Both the position numbers and the translations under genes were made by a program. From Atrina japonica (Eukaryota > Mollusca > Bivalvia > Pterioida > Pinnidae), in the NCBI GenBank assembly GCA_030159075.1, contig BROG01000469.1, positions 316,501 through 380,500 on the forward strand: a DNA stretch of 64,000 nucleotides. The letters run 5' to 3'. Position 1 is the first letter of the stretch. Each line of letters opens with the position of its first letter. The notes beneath the pieces are model-generated. The model was not told the DNA's origin. It saw nothing but the letters and a program-made list of their open reading frames with translations, and did no database searches. This document shows positions 61,020-64,000 of this stretch, in pieces.

Positions 61020-61625
61020 AACAGAGACATACACATACATGTCATACATGAGGTTAATAATAGAAGCACAGACATACATGTCATACAAGAGGTTAATAAT
61101 AGAAGCACAGACATTCATGTCATACAAGAGGTTAATAATAGAAGCACAGACAGTCATGTCATACAAGAGGTTAATAATTGAAGCACAGACATATATGCCA
61201 TACAAGAGGTTAATAATAGAAACACAGACATACATGTCATACAAGAGGTTAATAATTGAAGTACAGACATATATGTCATACAAGAAGTTAATAATAGAAG
61301 CACAGACATTCATGTCATACAAGAGGTTAATAATAGAAGCACAGACATATATGTACATGTCAGACAATAGGTTAATAATAGAAACACAGACATACATGCC
61401 ATACGAGAGGTTAATAACAGAAGCACAGACATATATGTACATGTCATACAATAGGTTAATAATAGAAGCACAGACATACATGTCATACAAGAGGTTAATA
61501 ATTGAAGCACAAACATATATGTCATACAAAAGGTTAACAATAGAAACACAAACATACATGTACATGTCATACAATAGGTTTTTAACAGAAGCACAGACAT
61601 ATATGCCATACAAGAGGTTATAAAG
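61020..61625. repeat. 39-bp tandem array, ~15 copies
   Basis: Unit CAGACATACATGTCATACAA then GAGGTTAATAATAGAAGCA. Several copies have an extra 6 bp (TACATG). Frames stay open on both strands only because 39 and 45 are divisible by three. Confidence 0.95.
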
Positions 61626-63519
61626 GTGAATTGAAGAGTAGTGAATATGTTTTCTGTCATAAAATGGTGAACGGCAGAAAACATTTACAAGTATACAGTA
61701 ATTAATCAATTATATTGTCATACACAGGTTTTTAAAGATCCTAAAATCACTTATGCTAAAACAGGTGCTAATGATATAGTATGACCACTAATACCTGTCT
61801 TAAATCATAATATATATTGTATAGAGAAAGAATGTATTTTCTATTCATTTCACAGAAATTGAAACCAATGGGAGTCTGATCACACAATATAATTCACATA
61901 GCCAGTCTGACTCCCATTCGTTTGAGTTTGATCACAATGTAATTCACGTTAAATTTTCAATGAAATATATATAGAAAATACAGTCAATGCTTATAATTAA
62001 AATATGTGTTTAACTTTTTATCAATAAACAATGTTTTTTCTATCAAGTAAAAATTTAATAGTTACACACACGCTCCCATCTCACTGCACATGGATACACG
62101 GCTGTCACACCATAGCAACAAGTAGGCTTTCACAACAAAAACATATCCAACCGCTTACAGTCAGATATACTCAGACCTCAATAGGAGACATGGTTGTAGG
62201 GAAAATGAATTGAAATTAAATGTAAAATTTCCAAAAGAAGAATTGGAGATAAATCTGGACGATGTTATTTGATTTGAAAACAAGTGTTGAACAAGAGATT
62301 ACCACTATGATGCCTATATATGAACCCGCCAGATTTTCAGCATCAACAAGTTAAATGATAGGAAACGTAAACGTCAATAGTTCACCCATTTTCTGCCCAG
62401 AATTGCATCACATTCAATACTAGACAAGACGGGGTACATAGAATTGGGTTCCGCCAAAGTTTGCTGACAGGACATGCATTGTACATATTTTGAAGATACG
62501 CTCTAAAGTCAATAGAAAACCCAAACATGCCAAATATTTGTTCATTGAAGTTACATATCTATTTATCATGTTGAAATATACTTCAGTACCTCATGATCGG
62601 ACATCGCATTGTCTTTACATGTTTTATAAAACACCCATTCCATGCTTCACTTTACATTACATCAACAAAAATAAAAAACAACATCAAACTCCGGTTTGAG
62701 GGTATTTCTGCAAGCCTGGAAACTCAGAAGTATTGATCAGAGGTCCACCCAGCACCATCTGCTATTGTTTGATAGCCAATGTATAAAAACCGTATTAGCG
62801 ATCCGTGCCCAGGGCACTACAAAAATCAGTAAAAAGGGGTGCATTTGTGTAAAACGATTTCCTCCAGTCTGCTAGGTAGCTAGGCTATATGTAACTTAGG
62901 TTTTTCCTCAACTTCAGCAAAATACTCAACCAAGATTTCTTCGAAGATTATATTTAATTTTGTGATACTTTCAGTGCTAGATCTAGATCTATCAGAATGT
63001 TGTACTTTGTTTTGTAACCAAATAAGGTAAAAGAAATGCTGACAATCAGCCCATTGTGACATCATATATCGGATTTTTTTTCAATGGAAATTGAAACAAA
63101 TACCATTAGCCAATCAAAACGCCACAAATGTAAATATTTTACTTACATCACAATCAAATTAAGTCTTAAGAAGAACTTGAACTTTATCTCATATAAAAAC
63201 AAGTGATCAACACAACCTTCAATAATCAGAATAGACAAAAATATAGATAATGGTTAACTTGCACTGCCCTACATATATACATGTATAGATATAACACATA
63301 TCAATAATGATTTACACAGTACATACTGATCTATCTATCATTACTATTGAGAGCACCTGCTGATATACTGATAACACTGTTAACAAACACAAACCTGCAG
63401 ATATTACTGACAACACTGCAAATAAAGACAAATATATCCTGAATTCTTGGTGGGCTAAGTATAACATCTCATAAATATCCATCTTTTAATTCAAGACTAT
63501 GTTCTGAGACCACAGCATA
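61626..63519. other. gene-free stretch upstream of the TMC gene
   Basis: No promoter, CpG-dense block or clear first exon seen. A small inverted pair ATGGGAGT/ACTCCCAT lies near 61869-61917. Confidence 0.4.
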
Positions 63520-63680
63520 CATGACAAGTCTACCGATTTCGGCGGTAGTCTACCGATTTTTCTAATCATCTACCGCTTGTCTACCGCCAAGAAAAAATCT
63601 ACCCATTTCTACCGATTTTTCTAATTTTCAACCGATTTCCCTATATTTCTACCGCTTCTTGTCCATTTTCCGGCGATCAG
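63520..63680. repeat. CTACCGATTT-rich dispersed repeat copy (partner at 42036-42190)
   Basis: TCTACCGATTTCGGCGGTAG is nearly self-complementary at its core and is followed by several CTACCGMTT phrases. Confidence 0.6.
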
Positions 63681-64000
63681 TAGACGTTTTTGTCAGGATT
63701 AAATGTTCTAAATCATAATTTTCAGTCTATTAATTGGCGACAAAAAATAGCTTGAAATTTCTGGCGCCTCCATATCATTGAAGTATTAAGACGTCTATTC
63801 TAGGTTACATAGTCCCCTACATCTTCCATATAGTCATGAAGAACAAGGACTAATAACCATGTTTATTAATTAATGTCATTAGACCATACAGAGGTGTTAT
63901 TATCGGACGTGTGCCGACGGTAATTACACAATGACCTGTGATGATACTGCGGACAGGTACCTAATATACAGGTTGATTACCTGCATATCTAAACATCCAC

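Noticed and set aside
60909..61709. 266-codon minus-strand and 194-codon plus-strand frames with 13-residue repeats
   Set aside because: Artefacts of the 39-bp array; open on both strands, no start context or domain.
62880..63065. 61-codon minus-strand frame (MMSQWADCQHFF...) upstream of the TMC gene
   Set aside because: Considered as a first exon, but it would not join the TMC frame (an in-frame stop precedes the exon 1 ATG) and nothing in it is recognisable; may be part of a repeat.

Overview
The window is AT-rich animal DNA with a split, multi-exon gene. I read it as a bivalve mollusc. The coding sequence is animal-specific, there is almost no bacterial-style coding density, and several repeat families look like those common in bivalves. 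These include segments ending in a CAGGTGACCTAA/CAGGTGAGC motif, a TA-flanked MITE starting CTGTATACA, and a tRNA-headed SINE ending near GTGTGGCGTAAAACAC. The repeat comparison is from memory, so the species is not determined.

One complete gene is visible. On the minus strand, 58970 down to 30299, sixteen coding exons with GT-AG borders and matching phases join into a 1010-residue transmembrane channel-like (TMC) protein. It most resembles TMC5: a very long hydrophilic N terminus of about 415 residues with a 13-residue repeat, then a TMC core with the CWET signature and about ten membrane segments. The exon lengths sum to 3033 nt, exactly 1010 codons plus stop.

Layout: 1-30 kb (3' of the gene) has no recognisable host gene. 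It is dominated by tandem arrays (units of 51, about 157, 37, 54, 27, 27, 43, 26 and 40 bp), two foldback elements, and a decayed piggyBac-like transposon between TTAA sites at 28894-29898. 30.3-59 kb is the TMC gene, whose introns hold arrays (115, 72, 49, 36, 29 and 16 bp), a LINE 3' fragment, MITEs and a SINE with an 11-bp target-site duplication. 59-64 kb, upstream of the start codon, holds a TTAA-flanked MITE, a 39-bp array and dispersed repeats. No promoter or 5' non-coding exon could be identified.

The most notable structure is at the exon-intron borders. The 3' splice site and first bases of exon 12 are carried in a tandem array of about 115-bp units, giving up to six decoy acceptors upstream of the true one. 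The 3' half of exon 13 with its donor is present in two further decayed copies downstream, one split by a 129-bp MITE flanked by CAG. In intron 1 a 29-bp minisatellite matches a 29-bp segment inside the nearby SINE. Tandem arrays make up roughly a fifth of the window. Those with units divisible by three (36, 39, 72 bp) create long but almost certainly spurious open frames on both strands.
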